Of a stretch of 64,000 nt of DNA, positions 50,131 to 58,205 are shown in pieces. This DNA is from Leptonema sp964619535. Lineage in GTDB: Bacteria; Spirochaetota; Leptospiria; Leptospirales; Leptonemataceae. The notes below the pieces were generated by a model. That model ran no database searches. It worked only from the letters and a program-made list of their open reading frames with translations, and was not told the origin of the DNA. A program made the translations under genes and the position numbers. The stretch is taken from NCBI GenBank assembly GCA_964619535.1, contig CAZUEX010000007.1, forward strand, positions 62,001 through 126,000, given 5' to 3'. Positions within the stretch are counted from its first letter, which is position 1, and every line of letters starts with the position of its first letter.

Positions 50131-52170
50131 ATGGCGATGGGTCAATTTCCCAAAAGTCCTAACAAGGTGGATCCCGTTATTCCCAGTGCTGTGGCTTCCC
50201 GCACGTCGCTCGTCTGGGAAGGTCGGAATAAGATTCAAGAATCGAAGAAGATTATTGAAGATACCACCAATCGTGTCAGGAATTTTATTCAGACAAAGCT
50301 TCCCCCGGAAGTGGTCAAAGATGTAGATATCATGGCCTCGATCGAGGACAAGATCTACAACTACATTAACCAGGCCTACGTCAACATGTTCAACCGCTAC
50401 ACCGTAACGGTTGAAGACGAGATGGTAAAAAAGGTTCGGGACTTCATTGACAAAGAAGAGCTCCGGGCCCTGGCACGATATACGCCGCGTGAAATCGTAG
50501 AGATCCTCGATAAGCTGGCCGGTGCAGATAAGTTCAACACCGGTGAGGTTGAAAAGTCCATCGTGAATATGTACGGCCACCTGCAAGGGCATATTCAACG
50601 AGGGATGAACGATCTCGAAAATGAAACGAACTCTATCCTCCGCCAGAAAACCGACGTTGGGGCTTTCGTTCGGGGCGAAAATGCATACTCCATTGTGAAG
50701 TGTGTATTCAAGGATAACCTGTATAAGCCAAAGACTGTTACCGACATCAAGCTCTCCATCAACATTCTGGATTCCGAGTTGATCTCGCCGATCTTTCACT
50801 ACCAGACCACGGTAGAGTATCTGCTGAAAGATACCCTGGCCAATCATATTCAAGAGCTGATTGAGCGCGAGATTGAAAAGCTGAAAGAAGAGATCATCGA
50901 TTCCGGCCGTCCTGAGCTCACCGACGGTGAGGTGATGTTCGAAAAGATCAAGGCTGTGGATCGTTTCACCGACGACAACAACTCCGATCCGAACTCCCGT
51001 CGCTATTCGATTCTTGCCAAGAAGTTCATCGATAAGATTGAAGGCCTGCGGGCAGAGATCGATCAGGATGACTACGATCCGCTTAACATGCGTGAGCAGA
51101 TCAAGGCCATCATCGACGACGAGAATATTCGAAACCGTGGCTTCAACACGGCAGTGAACACCCTGACGTCGATTCTGGACACATCAAAACTCGGCTATCA
51201 GGTCTGCGATAACAAGAAGAATGCCCGGGATTGCTACATCCGCGAATATGAGGATGAAGACGAAACCCAGCTGCCCGACGAGCGCTATGCCATTCGTCTG
51301 GTATACTTCGACCAGGCTCAGATTCGTGAGCTGAAGCGCATCTACGATGCACGCATGAATGCCTTCGTGCGTGAGGTAGAATCCGTATGGGATGTGGTTG
51401 AAGAGCTGTATCAGCGTCGTAAGTCTTCGTTCTTCGGTCTGAAAAAGACCATCCTGGACTTCGAAGACCTGGCAAGTAACATCATGCCGAAGCGCTGGGT
51501 GAAAGAGCGCAGCGAACTGATGAGCGATCCTGATGAAATCGGCTGGGATAAGCTGCGTTTCCGCGATCAGATCAATACGTTTGTCGAAAAGAACAACCGC
51601 ACATATACGGTAGAAATTCGCAATACAGCACAGCGACTGCGTTTCCTGAAAGATCGCCTGCAGAACATGTATGGCTATCAGAACCCGGTTGAGCGTGTGG
51701 TCTGTGATGAGCGTCTGAACCTGCTGGAGCAGCAGTTCAACAAGTTCATCTACGAGATCAACCCGCATCATCTGCAGCCCGGACTGGTACTGGACGTGGA
51801 TATCAGCACCAGCAAGCGCAAGCAGTACATGATGAAGGGCATGGCGAACGTGCTGAACGAGTTCCTGCATGGCGTATCGAAAGGCTTTGCAGATGCTGCT
51901 TTTGCTACGTTCAAACGACGTCGTTCTACGGTTCGCGACGATGCCGAGATGGCGTTTGGAGAGATCTCCGAGGATGTGCAGCATAAGGCCATCAGCTCGC
52001 AGTATGCAGCTACAGGCAGCGAGCCTGCACCGGTAGCAGAGCCTCAAGCATCGGACACGCCGCCCACGCCTCCTGCACCGGGAGGAGACAGCGGAGTCAA
52101 GGGATCGGCAGACGTTACGCCGAAGTCCTATGACGACAAACTGAAAGATATGGGGCTGAAAGAGCTCTGA
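50131..52170 (+). CDS. Large helical cytoplasmic protein of unknown function
   Basis: I do not recognise this 679-residue protein. There is no signal peptide or membrane helix. It is predominantly helical and charged (ARYTPREIVEILDKLAGADKFN, LANHIQELIEREIEKLKEE, QAQIRELKRIYDARMNAFVREV), with coiled-coil-like stretches and three cysteines. The last 50 residues are a low-complexity Pro/Ser tail (APVAEPQASDTPPTPPAPGG) ending KDMGLKEL. GGAGG six bases before the ATG is a strong site. It is followed by a terminator, then by two further unknown genes with similar Pro/Ala tails. Strong initiation plus its own terminator suggest an abundant structural or scaffold protein, inferred only. Confidence 0.75.
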   Translation: MAMGQFPKSPNKVDPVIPSAVASRTSLVWEGRNKIQESKKIIEDTTNRVRNFIQTKLPPEVVKDVDIMASIEDKIYNYINQAYVNMFNRYTVTVEDEMVKKVRDFIDKEELRALARYTPREIVEILDKLAGADKFNTGEVEKSIVNMYGHLQGHIQRGMNDLENETNSILRQKTDVGAFVRGENAYSIVKCVFKDNLYKPKTVTDIKLSINILDSELISPIFHYQTTVEYLLKDTLANHIQELIEREIEKLKEEIIDSGRPELTDGEVMFEKIKAVDRFTDDNNSDPNSRRYSILAKKFIDKIEGLRAEIDQDDYDPLNMREQIKAIIDDENIRNRGFNTAVNTLTSILDTSKLGYQVCDNKKNARDCYIREYEDEDETQLPDERYAIRLVYFDQAQIRELKRIYDARMNAFVREVESVWDVVEELYQRRKSSFFGLKKTILDFEDLASNIMPKRWVKERSELMSDPDEIGWDKLRFRDQINTFVEKNNRTYTVEIRNTAQRLRFLKDRLQNMYGYQNPVERVVCDERLNLLEQQFNKFIYEINPHHLQPGLVLDVDISTSKRKQYMMKGMANVLNEFLHGVSKGFADAAFATFKRRRSTVRDDAEMAFGEISEDVQHKAISSQYAATGSEPAPVAEPQASDTPPTPPAPGGDSGVKGSADVTPKSYDDKLKDMGLKEL

Positions 52171-52180
52171 AAAATCAGGG

Positions 52181-52204
52181 GGCCCGGCCAGCCGGGCCTT
52201 TTTT
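52181..52204 (+). terminator. Rho-independent terminator after the 679-residue protein gene
   Basis: GGCCCGG, a four-base loop CCAG, CCGGGCC and TTTTTT, eleven bases after the stop. The perfect seven-pair GC stem with a six-T tract is a strong terminator, so the downstream genes need read-through or a promoter in the following 60 bases. Confidence 0.88.
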
Positions 52205-52270
52205 GTAGATTGCTGTCGGTTGTGCCGTTATTATAGACTATCTGTCTGAAACTGAAAGAGGAGCAAGACG

Positions 52271-53212
52271 TTGCAAGCCAAGATATTTCACGCTACAGGG
52301 AAACGCACCACGTATAACAAGCTGCTCAGGCATATGATTGTAACGACTACGATCGTAGACCGCTTTGAGCAGGGAGAGAACCTTGCCGATATCCTGAACG
52401 GCATGCTCGATGCCGGCTCCTTGAAGGCAGAACAGATACCGGCGATTCTGAATATTCTGCTGGTCAGCCGGGCGGCCTTGCCCTATCGGTCGATGAACCT
52501 GCCCGAAACGCTGTCCTCTTTTGCCCTTGTTACCGGTCATTTTAGCAAGTGGAATGCCCTCGATCTTGTGGTGGCCTACTATCACCCGACTCTGGGGATT
52601 CAGCTTTTGAATCCTGCCAATGAAGAGCACTGGCAGCGGGTACATGAGCTGAAGCGTGATGAGCTGATTGTGGTCTATTCGCGTGCCAGAAACGGAGGCA
52701 ATGACATTGCCCGTAAGGGACTGGATGCCTTTTTCTCGATTCTTTTTGGAAAGGCCGTTGCCGAAGATCCTGCCTTTATCATGCCCGAGGCGCCCAAAGC
52801 GGCGCCTGCTCCGACACCGCAACCTGCTGCTGCACCTGCGGCACCGGCCGCTCCGCAGGCCGCCGCTGCGCCTTCGCGTGCTGCACAGATGACACCGAAG
52901 TACTCGGTGCAGGTCTCGAACGAGCTCTTTCATAATGGTAACGTAGAGGCATGGAAGAACATTATTGAGGCTTACCATGCCAAGTATCCGAACTGCAGGG
53001 TAATCGTGTATCATGAAGGCGAGCTGATCCAGGACCTGAACTCCCTCTTTAAATGGGGAAAGGTAAAACATGGTGGAGTGATCATGTTTCAAGTTGCCGG
53101 TTCCGAAATTAAAGGGGTGTCCCGTCTTCAAAGGTATCTCTATGAAGGAGCTTCGCCGCGATTTGAGGCCTTTTTGAAGAAGGACATTAATAAAGTCCTG
53201 AATTTGTTCTGA
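52271..53212 (+). CDS. Two-domain cytoplasmic protein with Pro/Ala linker, unknown
   Basis: A 313-residue protein starting at a TTG with AGAGGAG eight bases upstream. Residues 1-175 form one domain (YNKLLRHMIVTTTIVDRFEQGENLADIL, ALDLVVAYYHPTLGIQLLNP), residues about 176-213 are an Ala/Pro linker (APAPTPQPAAAPAAPAAPQA), and residues 214-313 a second domain (YSVQVSNELFHNGNVEAWKNIIEAYH, GVIMFQVAGSEIKGVSRL). No membrane segment. It is nine bases ahead of the next gene and probably in one unit with it. No family assignment; the Pro/Ala linker resembles the tail of the preceding protein, which suggests they belong to the same system. Confidence 0.7.
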   Translation: MQAKIFHATGKRTTYNKLLRHMIVTTTIVDRFEQGENLADILNGMLDAGSLKAEQIPAILNILLVSRAALPYRSMNLPETLSSFALVTGHFSKWNALDLVVAYYHPTLGIQLLNPANEEHWQRVHELKRDELIVVYSRARNGGNDIARKGLDAFFSILFGKAVAEDPAFIMPEAPKAAPAPTPQPAAAPAAPAAPQAAAAPSRAAQMTPKYSVQVSNELFHNGNVEAWKNIIEAYHAKYPNCRVIVYHEGELIQDLNSLFKWGKVKHGGVIMFQVAGSEIKGVSRLQRYLYEGASPRFEAFLKKDINKVLNLF

Positions 53213-53220
53213 GAGGCATA

Positions 53221-53940
53221 ATGTTTGCGGATTACTTTCTGGATCAATCCCGGCAGCTGCAGGGAGCGCTGCATGAACGTCTGGAGAAGCGGGGAGTTCA
53301 GCTTCCTGCCAAACAAAAGGATGTGCGAATCTACAAGGAGCTGTATGATTTTTTCAAGGATCATCTGCCCGGTGGATTTTCGTATGCGGTGGGTAAGGTA
53401 AGAAATCGCAAGCACCTTTTGAACAAGAGCTGTGATCTTCTGATCTTTAAAAAGTGGTGTAAGAAGTTTTTTGATATGACCGGCGGCTACGTGCTGGCGG
53501 ATCAGTTACACTGTTTTGTGACCATTGAAACGGATCTGAACACAGCGCAGGTTGTGAATCATGCAGCGCTTACCGAGGCGGTGAAAACGATGTATGCTGC
53601 CGACCATGAGCTGGATGAAAAGTCCATTGTGCCAGTGTATTCGGTTCTTTTCAGCTACAAGTCGTCGATTCCTCTGCTGTCGCATCGGGTAGCGCTTGAG
53701 GATACGTCGCGCGAGAGAGAGATTCCGATTACCAGGGAAACCGATATGGTGGTCGTTCTCGATCAGGGATTGATCCTGAAAGACTGGGAAAATGGCGGTG
53801 TCTATCGCGGTATTGAAACCGGTGAAGACACCTTGATGTGGTTTTATATTCTTTTGCTGGAATATCTCGACAGGGATGGTAGTCTTGGCTTTGATCCGCG
53901 ATCGTATGTGAAGACGCAGAAAGAATACAGAGAGTATTGA
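53221..53940 (+). CDS. DUF6602-like cytoplasmic protein
   Basis: A 239-residue protein. The layout, an N-terminal helical LDQSRQLQGALHERLEKRGVQ, a strand SCDLLIFKKW, an acidic strand TETD-like TRETDMVVVLDQG and a late aromatic TLMWFYILLLEYLD, recalls the DUF6602 nuclease-like domain from memory; I am not certain. Asp in CDLLIF and Glu in VTIETDLN could be a PD-(D/E)xK-type site but key Lys is unclear. It follows the preceding gene by eight bases. Role unknown. Confidence 0.55.
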   Translation: MFADYFLDQSRQLQGALHERLEKRGVQLPAKQKDVRIYKELYDFFKDHLPGGFSYAVGKVRNRKHLLNKSCDLLIFKKWCKKFFDMTGGYVLADQLHCFVTIETDLNTAQVVNHAALTEAVKTMYAADHELDEKSIVPVYSVLFSYKSSIPLLSHRVALEDTSREREIPITRETDMVVVLDQGLILKDWENGGVYRGIETGEDTLMWFYILLLEYLDRDGSLGFDPRSYVKTQKEYREY

Positions 53941-54022
53941 TCGGTGAAGACAGGACCTGTTCAGGGACAGGGTTGGATCATCTAAAATAAGCTCCCGCAG
54001 CCTGGAGCACCGGAGGGCTACA

Positions 54023-55138
54023 ATGAAACAGACGAAGGCGTGGATAAGCGTATGCTTTGCCGTGTTGGCGCTAATCTCGTGCAAGCGTGAGCCATCGCTC
54101 CCCCCTGCGGAGCTATTTCTGGTCGTAGACACCTCGGGCTCGATGGCAGGCGGGACGATGGACTTGGTAAAGGAGAAGCTGCCAGCCCTGCTTGAGTCCG
54201 TACAGGTAGGCGATACGGTTCATCTGATTCAATTCGACGAAAAGCCGCAGGCCATGGGGGAATTCCGCATCCAGTCCCCGGAGGATCGACAGGTTGTTGA
54301 GAAAGCGATCCTGGAGCTGAAGCCTTCTGGAGCCTACACCGACATCAAAGAGTTACTTGCCTTTCTAAAAGAAAATACCGTACCGGAGAATCCTGAGGCC
54401 AGGCAGTATATTGTTGTGCTGTCCGATGGCATCGATGATCCGCGCCCGGGTCGGGCAGCGCGTAGAGAGCGCGTGGCCTTGCAGGAATATGAAGCAGAAG
54501 AGAAGCTGCCTGTCCAGGAGCCCTATATCTTCTACGTTTACCTGGGCGATCCCCGGGCCGAAATTGCAGAAGAAGGTCTGAAAGAAGAGCTCGCTGAACT
54601 TTCTGATGAGGTAAAGGTTGTAAAGGCCGCAGAAGAAGAGGAGGCGGGGCTAAAGACGGTTAAGCAGGACATCGAAAAGACCCGAAAGAGCGAGGACTGG
54701 TGGGCCACTCTGTGGCAGAAAATCAAGGGACTGCCTCTGTGGATCTGGTGGGTCGTTGCAGCCCTGCTTCTTTTGCTGCTTTTCCTGCTGTATCGTCTGT
54801 TTCGTAAGGAAAAACCCCTTGAAGGAAAACTGTCCTTTTATGAGGCTTCGGAACATCCGTCCATGGCGCGTGAGGTGAATTTGCACCGATTTCACCGCAG
54901 GGATCTGGTTATTGGCTCCTCTGCAGAGGCCGTTGTACGGATCAAGGACAGGGAGTTCCCGGCCAGGATTCGTCTGAAGGCGAAGCGTGCCGGTAAAGAC
55001 TTTCTTTTCGGAATTCCTAAAAAGGATTTACAACGTATGGAATTCCTTGTACAGAAAAAAAGAGGCTTCATTTCATCGGGTGACCGTTTCCGGATAGCTA
55101 ACTACACATTCGAGTACAGCCATGGCACAAAGAAATAA
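54023..55138 (+). CDS. vWA-domain lipoprotein with membrane helix and FHA-like tail
   Basis: A 371-residue membrane protein with three parts. The N terminus is a lipoprotein signal with lipobox LISC, Cys20. Residues about 28-215 are a von Willebrand A domain with the MIDAS motif Asp36-T-Ser38-G-Ser40 and a later VLSDGIDD; all three MIDAS residues are intact. Residues about 233-258 are a membrane helix, GLPLWIWWVVAALLLLLLFL. Residues about 268-371 look FHA-like, a beta-sandwich with RDLVIGSSAEAVVRI, GDRFRIANYTFEYSHG. So the vWA domain would be periplasmic and the FHA-like domain cytoplasmic, binding a phosphothreonine partner if functional. GGAGGG precedes the ATG. The stop overlaps the next gene by 17 bases. 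Confidence 0.75.
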   Translation: MKQTKAWISVCFAVLALISCKREPSLPPAELFLVVDTSGSMAGGTMDLVKEKLPALLESVQVGDTVHLIQFDEKPQAMGEFRIQSPEDRQVVEKAILELKPSGAYTDIKELLAFLKENTVPENPEARQYIVVLSDGIDDPRPGRAARRERVALQEYEAEEKLPVQEPYIFYVYLGDPRAEIAEEGLKEELAELSDEVKVVKAAEEEEAGLKTVKQDIEKTRKSEDWWATLWQKIKGLPLWIWWVVAALLLLLLFLLYRLFRKEKPLEGKLSFYEASEHPSMAREVNLHRFHRRDLVIGSSAEAVVRIKDREFPARIRLKAKRAGKDFLFGIPKKDLQRMEFLVQKKRGFISSGDRFRIANYTFEYSHGTKK

Positions 55139-57362
55139 AACAATCAATCCCCTGGAGTTACGGGGAACGGAGCGTGTCTTTCAGATTGACCGCGATACAA
55201 TTTTAATCTATACAGGCCTGCACCTGCAGGATGTGCGACCCTTTTCTCGAATCGGAGCGGGATTTCAATTGCCGGTTCATCTGCTCCCTTACATCGAGCA
55301 TGTCATCCTACCAGAGAACCACCTGTGGAACCCGGGCGTTGAAGATGCATGGCTACGCGCCGGTATCGATCTCGGTGCAGGAAGGCTTACATACGTTGGC
55401 AGTAAGGAGCGTGTAACACAGCTGAATCGCTACTTCGACATCGAAGGTTACATGCGACAGAAAGAGAAAGAGGCCCGTGATAGAGCTCGCGAAAAGGGCC
55501 AGGACCGTAAGAAGGCCGAAGCAGCGACGGAACTGCCCGTAAAATATGAGGTCTATCAGGCTCCGGTGCGCGGTGATGAGGCTCGTAACAAATGCCTGAT
55601 TACCTACCTTGCTACCGGCGATTACCAGGTTTCAGTAGGCAGCAACCGGGTTCTGGATTCCGGATCATATTTTCGATCCAGGCTTGGCATGGATCGAGAG
55701 TACAGCCTGATGTCGAAGGTGCTGGCAAAGAGTGAACAGCCGGCATCCAGCGGCTTTAGCTTTATACCTGTGGCCTCAGAGGATCTGTGTTCCACATTGT
55801 GGAACTTTAACGGTACCCTGCTGTTTCATGAGCCCGTGCCAGAGTATCATTATCCGCTTTTTGCCATGGGGATTGATCCCGATCGCCTGTCCATGGCCAT
55901 CTCGGCTTCCGTTTACCAGCCAGGGCTTGTGGAGCTGCTTCGTCGGGCCGATGTAACAAAACGTGTCGTGGGTATCTCTGCACCGGACACAGAGAAGCTC
56001 GGTCTTTTGAAACGCATCTTTAACTTTGCCCAGCCGAAGTTTTTTACAGAGGGCGGTGCCCTGCCGCTGGCACGTTCTGTCTCTTTTTTCGAAAGTCGTA
56101 CCGGCTCACATGCTGCCTTTGTTTTCCGGGTAAGAGAGGATGCCGAACAGCCGGTGCAGATCCTCTTCCCCTTTCTAAAGACGAAGGCGTCGAGATCCTT
56201 TGATTTCATTAAAGGGCCGTTTGACCTGGAAATGATGAGCCTGGATGATGCATCTCAGCTTAAAGAAGAAGGGGCTGCACAGGCTACACTGATTCGCAAA
56301 GGTGGAATCAGCGACAGGGCCTGGAAAAGGCTGCGTCCAGGAAAGGCACAGTATCCTGTATTGCCAAACTGCGAGTACAGGCTGCGTCAGGTTTTCTCTA
56401 CCGATGAATGGAGCGATGCCATCAAGGATGTGCTTGCAGGTACAGAGTTCGAGACTCCTGTACTGGACATCATCGGTGCCATGGGCATGTCACCGGATCT
56501 TACGGGCATTCGTGATAGCCTGTATATCATCCGTACCCAGCCTGTTCCCGCCGATCCTGTATTGCTCTGGAACCTTTCTGGAATCCTGCATGCCGTGCAC
56601 AGGCAGCTTTCCCGGCTGACGATCGAGGATCGGACGGTCGTCGATCTGGCTGCAAAGGTGGCTGCAAGATTCCATCTTTCGAAGCTGCGCTTTGGCGACC
56701 TCGAGGCAATGGGGCCTCTGCAATTCGATGTAATTATTCAGTCCGGCCTGTACACGGTGCTTCTGGCCCATGAAGCCCGCCCGGCCTTCAATGTGCAGAT
56801 TGAATACCCGCCATCTGCTGATGTCGTTCTTGAGGCAGAGAAGGAATACCGTAAGTATCTGAAGGCACAGCAGAAGATCGTGGATAAGGTGGGCACGTCC
56901 GAAGACCGTGCTGCCGTAGAATTCCTTGAGAAGCTGTTTGAGGAGGCGCTCTTTCATGGCAGAGAACGCCAGAGGCTGCAGCAGCTTTTTGAGGCCTTGA
57001 AGATCGGCCTTGTAGAGGTGGACGCCAGGGAAGGGCTTCCCTTTCAGATGAAGCTGCCTTTCTGGCTTCGCGTCGTTGTGGAAACGCTGCGTATTCCCGA
57101 GCTTGTGCAGTGGGTATCCGATACGAAGCAACGACTGCTTCCAGGCCGACGCTCTTCCGGTGGACCGGCCTTTCCCGGCAAAGCAGCGGCCATCCTTCTT
57201 GGACTGGGCCTGCTTGGCTTTGGTCTCAGTCAGGTGGATTTCTCTTTTAAGACCGGCAGTGGAGTCGGAGAGGAGCGGGGGAAAGACACGATTGGCCTGG
57301 GGGAGCGAATCCGCGACATAAAAAAAAATGGGATGATCGAGGATCCGACAGGCCAGGCGTAG
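55122..57362 (+). CDS. Large protein with one C-terminal membrane helix, unknown
   Basis: A 746-residue protein of no family I know. The first 680 residues have no signal peptide and would be cytoplasmic: a beta-rich N-terminal part (VFQIDRDTILIYTGLHLQDVRPF, LPYIEHVILPENHLW), a Lys/Glu/Arg coiled segment (EKEARDRAREKGQDRKKAEA) and a mixed C-terminal part ending in a helical hairpin (EAEKEYRKYLKAQQKIVDKV). A membrane helix at about 684-706 (AAAILLGLGLLGFGLSQVDF) is followed by only about 40 residues and a stop. Just before that stop lies a run of nine A; a -1 shift there would continue into the downstream LysM-like frame. Its start overlaps the vWA gene by 17 bases, so the two are coupled. Confidence 0.75.
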   Translation: MAQRNKTINPLELRGTERVFQIDRDTILIYTGLHLQDVRPFSRIGAGFQLPVHLLPYIEHVILPENHLWNPGVEDAWLRAGIDLGAGRLTYVGSKERVTQLNRYFDIEGYMRQKEKEARDRAREKGQDRKKAEAATELPVKYEVYQAPVRGDEARNKCLITYLATGDYQVSVGSNRVLDSGSYFRSRLGMDREYSLMSKVLAKSEQPASSGFSFIPVASEDLCSTLWNFNGTLLFHEPVPEYHYPLFAMGIDPDRLSMAISASVYQPGLVELLRRADVTKRVVGISAPDTEKLGLLKRIFNFAQPKFFTEGGALPLARSVSFFESRTGSHAAFVFRVREDAEQPVQILFPFLKTKASRSFDFIKGPFDLEMMSLDDASQLKEEGAAQATLIRKGGISDRAWKRLRPGKAQYPVLPNCEYRLRQVFSTDEWSDAIKDVLAGTEFETPVLDIIGAMGMSPDLTGIRDSLYIIRTQPVPADPVLLWNLSGILHAVHRQLSRLTIEDRTVVDLAAKVAARFHLSKLRFGDLEAMGPLQFDVIIQSGLYTVLLAHEARPAFNVQIEYPPSADVVLEAEKEYRKYLKAQQKIVDKVGTSEDRAAVEFLEKLFEEALFHGRERQRLQQLFEALKIGLVEVDAREGLPFQMKLPFWLRVVVETLRIPELVQWVSDTKQRLLPGRRSSGGPAFPGKAAAILLGLGLLGFGLSQVDFSFKTGSGVGEERGKDTIGLGERIRDIKKNGMIEDPTGQA

Positions 57363-57378
57363 CCCCGGCCCGGCCTGG
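57299..57378 (+). promoter_or_regulatory. Candidate -1 frameshift signal
   Basis: In order: GGGGGAG at 57299-57305 (a Shine-Dalgarno-like element), nine A at 57320-57328, and the complementary pair CCAGGC (57353-57358) and GCCTGG (57373-57378). The layout resembles the dnaX programmed frameshift site. A -1 shift at the A run avoids the stop at 57360-57362 and enters the downstream frame, which is open throughout. A sequencing or assembly error in the A run, or real loss of a base, would look the same. Confidence 0.5.
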
Positions 57379-57400
57379 AGATCTGCAAAACGATCATCCG

Positions 57401-57814
57401 GTGCCTGGCGAGGAGAACATCGAGGTTTTGCCTGCCGAGCTATTTGTTTATGCAAACGAGCTGGCCATCAAGAACGGCTTTTCGCCCATTGCAGCACAGC
57501 AGCCTGAAAAAGACCCAAACCTGGTATGGCCTGGCGATCGGTTGATGCTTCCCGATGGTCGGCTTTTACAGGTAAAGCCAGGCCAGTACATCTACGATAT
57601 TGCGGCCAGAGAATACAGACGTGACATGGCCCGCATCGCCCATCTTCAGAAGGAGATCGAGGCTCTGGAACAGGCATATGCGGATTCTGCAGAGCCCGAG
57701 CTGGCGCAGGCCATACAGAAGCGGCTGGATGACATCAGGCGTCTGGCTGTTACTCCAGAATCGAGACGTCGCTACGCAGAACTGGTGGAGCGATTAAAAG
57801 AAAGCGGCCTGTAG
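57401..57814 (+). CDS. LysM-like periplasmic domain, probably the end of the upstream gene
   Basis: Read on its own from a GTG at 57401 this is 137 residues with no signal peptide and no ribosome-binding site at a proper distance. The frame is open well upstream of 57401, back past the A run at 57320. Residues such as ELFVYANELAIKNGFSP, LVWPGDRLMLPDGRLL and VKPGQYIYDIAAREYRRDM resemble one and a half LysM peptidoglycan-binding repeats, followed by a coiled ending (LQKEIEALEQAYADS). A cell-wall-binding domain makes sense only after export, which the membrane helix of the upstream frame would give. So I read it as the periplasmic end of the 746-residue protein joined by a -1 frameshift; a separate gene with a weak start is the alternative. 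Confidence 0.55.
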   Translation: MPGEENIEVLPAELFVYANELAIKNGFSPIAAQQPEKDPNLVWPGDRLMLPDGRLLQVKPGQYIYDIAAREYRRDMARIAHLQKEIEALEQAYADSAEPELAQAIQKRLDDIRRLAVTPESRRRYAELVERLKESGL

Positions 57815-57822
57815 CGCCGGCA

Positions 57823-58113
57823 TTACTTCTGTTTGTCCAGAAGCTCCAGGATGCCGTCGATGAAGTTGCGGTGTTCCACAAGGAGCTCTCGAAGCTTGTC
57901 TTTTTCTCCTGTTTGCATGAATGCACGCACAAGGCCCGCCAGATGGTTGCGGATTGCTCCGTCATGCTGTGCCCCCACCTCGTTTAGCGGCGTGGAAGGC
58001 TGGGCTCCCTGGCCCGCTGTACTGGCCCTGGCCTTTTGCATGAATTCTTCGGCTCTGTTGCGCGAAGGACCGCCAATGATTTCGCGAAGCTGTTCAGGTC
58101 CAATGGGTTCCAT
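57823..58113 (-). CDS. Small helical protein, unknown function
   Basis: A 96-residue protein on the minus strand, nine bases from the convergent end of the LysM-like frame. It is helical and soluble (EEFMQKARASTAGQ, LAGLVRAFMQTGEKDKLRELL, NFIDGILELLDKQK) with no signal peptide or Cys. The ATG at 58113 has only a weak binding site. Codon use is normal and the C-terminal helix is amphipathic, so it is probably real. It may be divergently controlled with the GGDEF gene. No family recognised. Confidence 0.5.
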   Translation of the reverse strand: MEPIGPEQLREIIGGPSRNRAEEFMQKARASTAGQGAQPSTPLNEVGAQHDGAIRNHLAGLVRAFMQTGEKDKLRELLVEHRNFIDGILELLDKQK

Positions 58114-58205
58114 ACCGGCTATTCTGCATGCCGTAGAAGCATGGGAAGCTTTTTTCTTGTTTGACAGCGGATCGGTACTGCTCCCTATTGTGGCGGGTGG
58201 ATGGT

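Noticed and set aside
49735..50853. Minus-strand open frame of 372 codons over the intergenic region and the start of the 679-residue gene
   Set aside because: The plus-strand gene has a strong GGAGG site and coherent helical protein; the antisense frame lacks a site and crosses the amidohydrolase-linked small gene.
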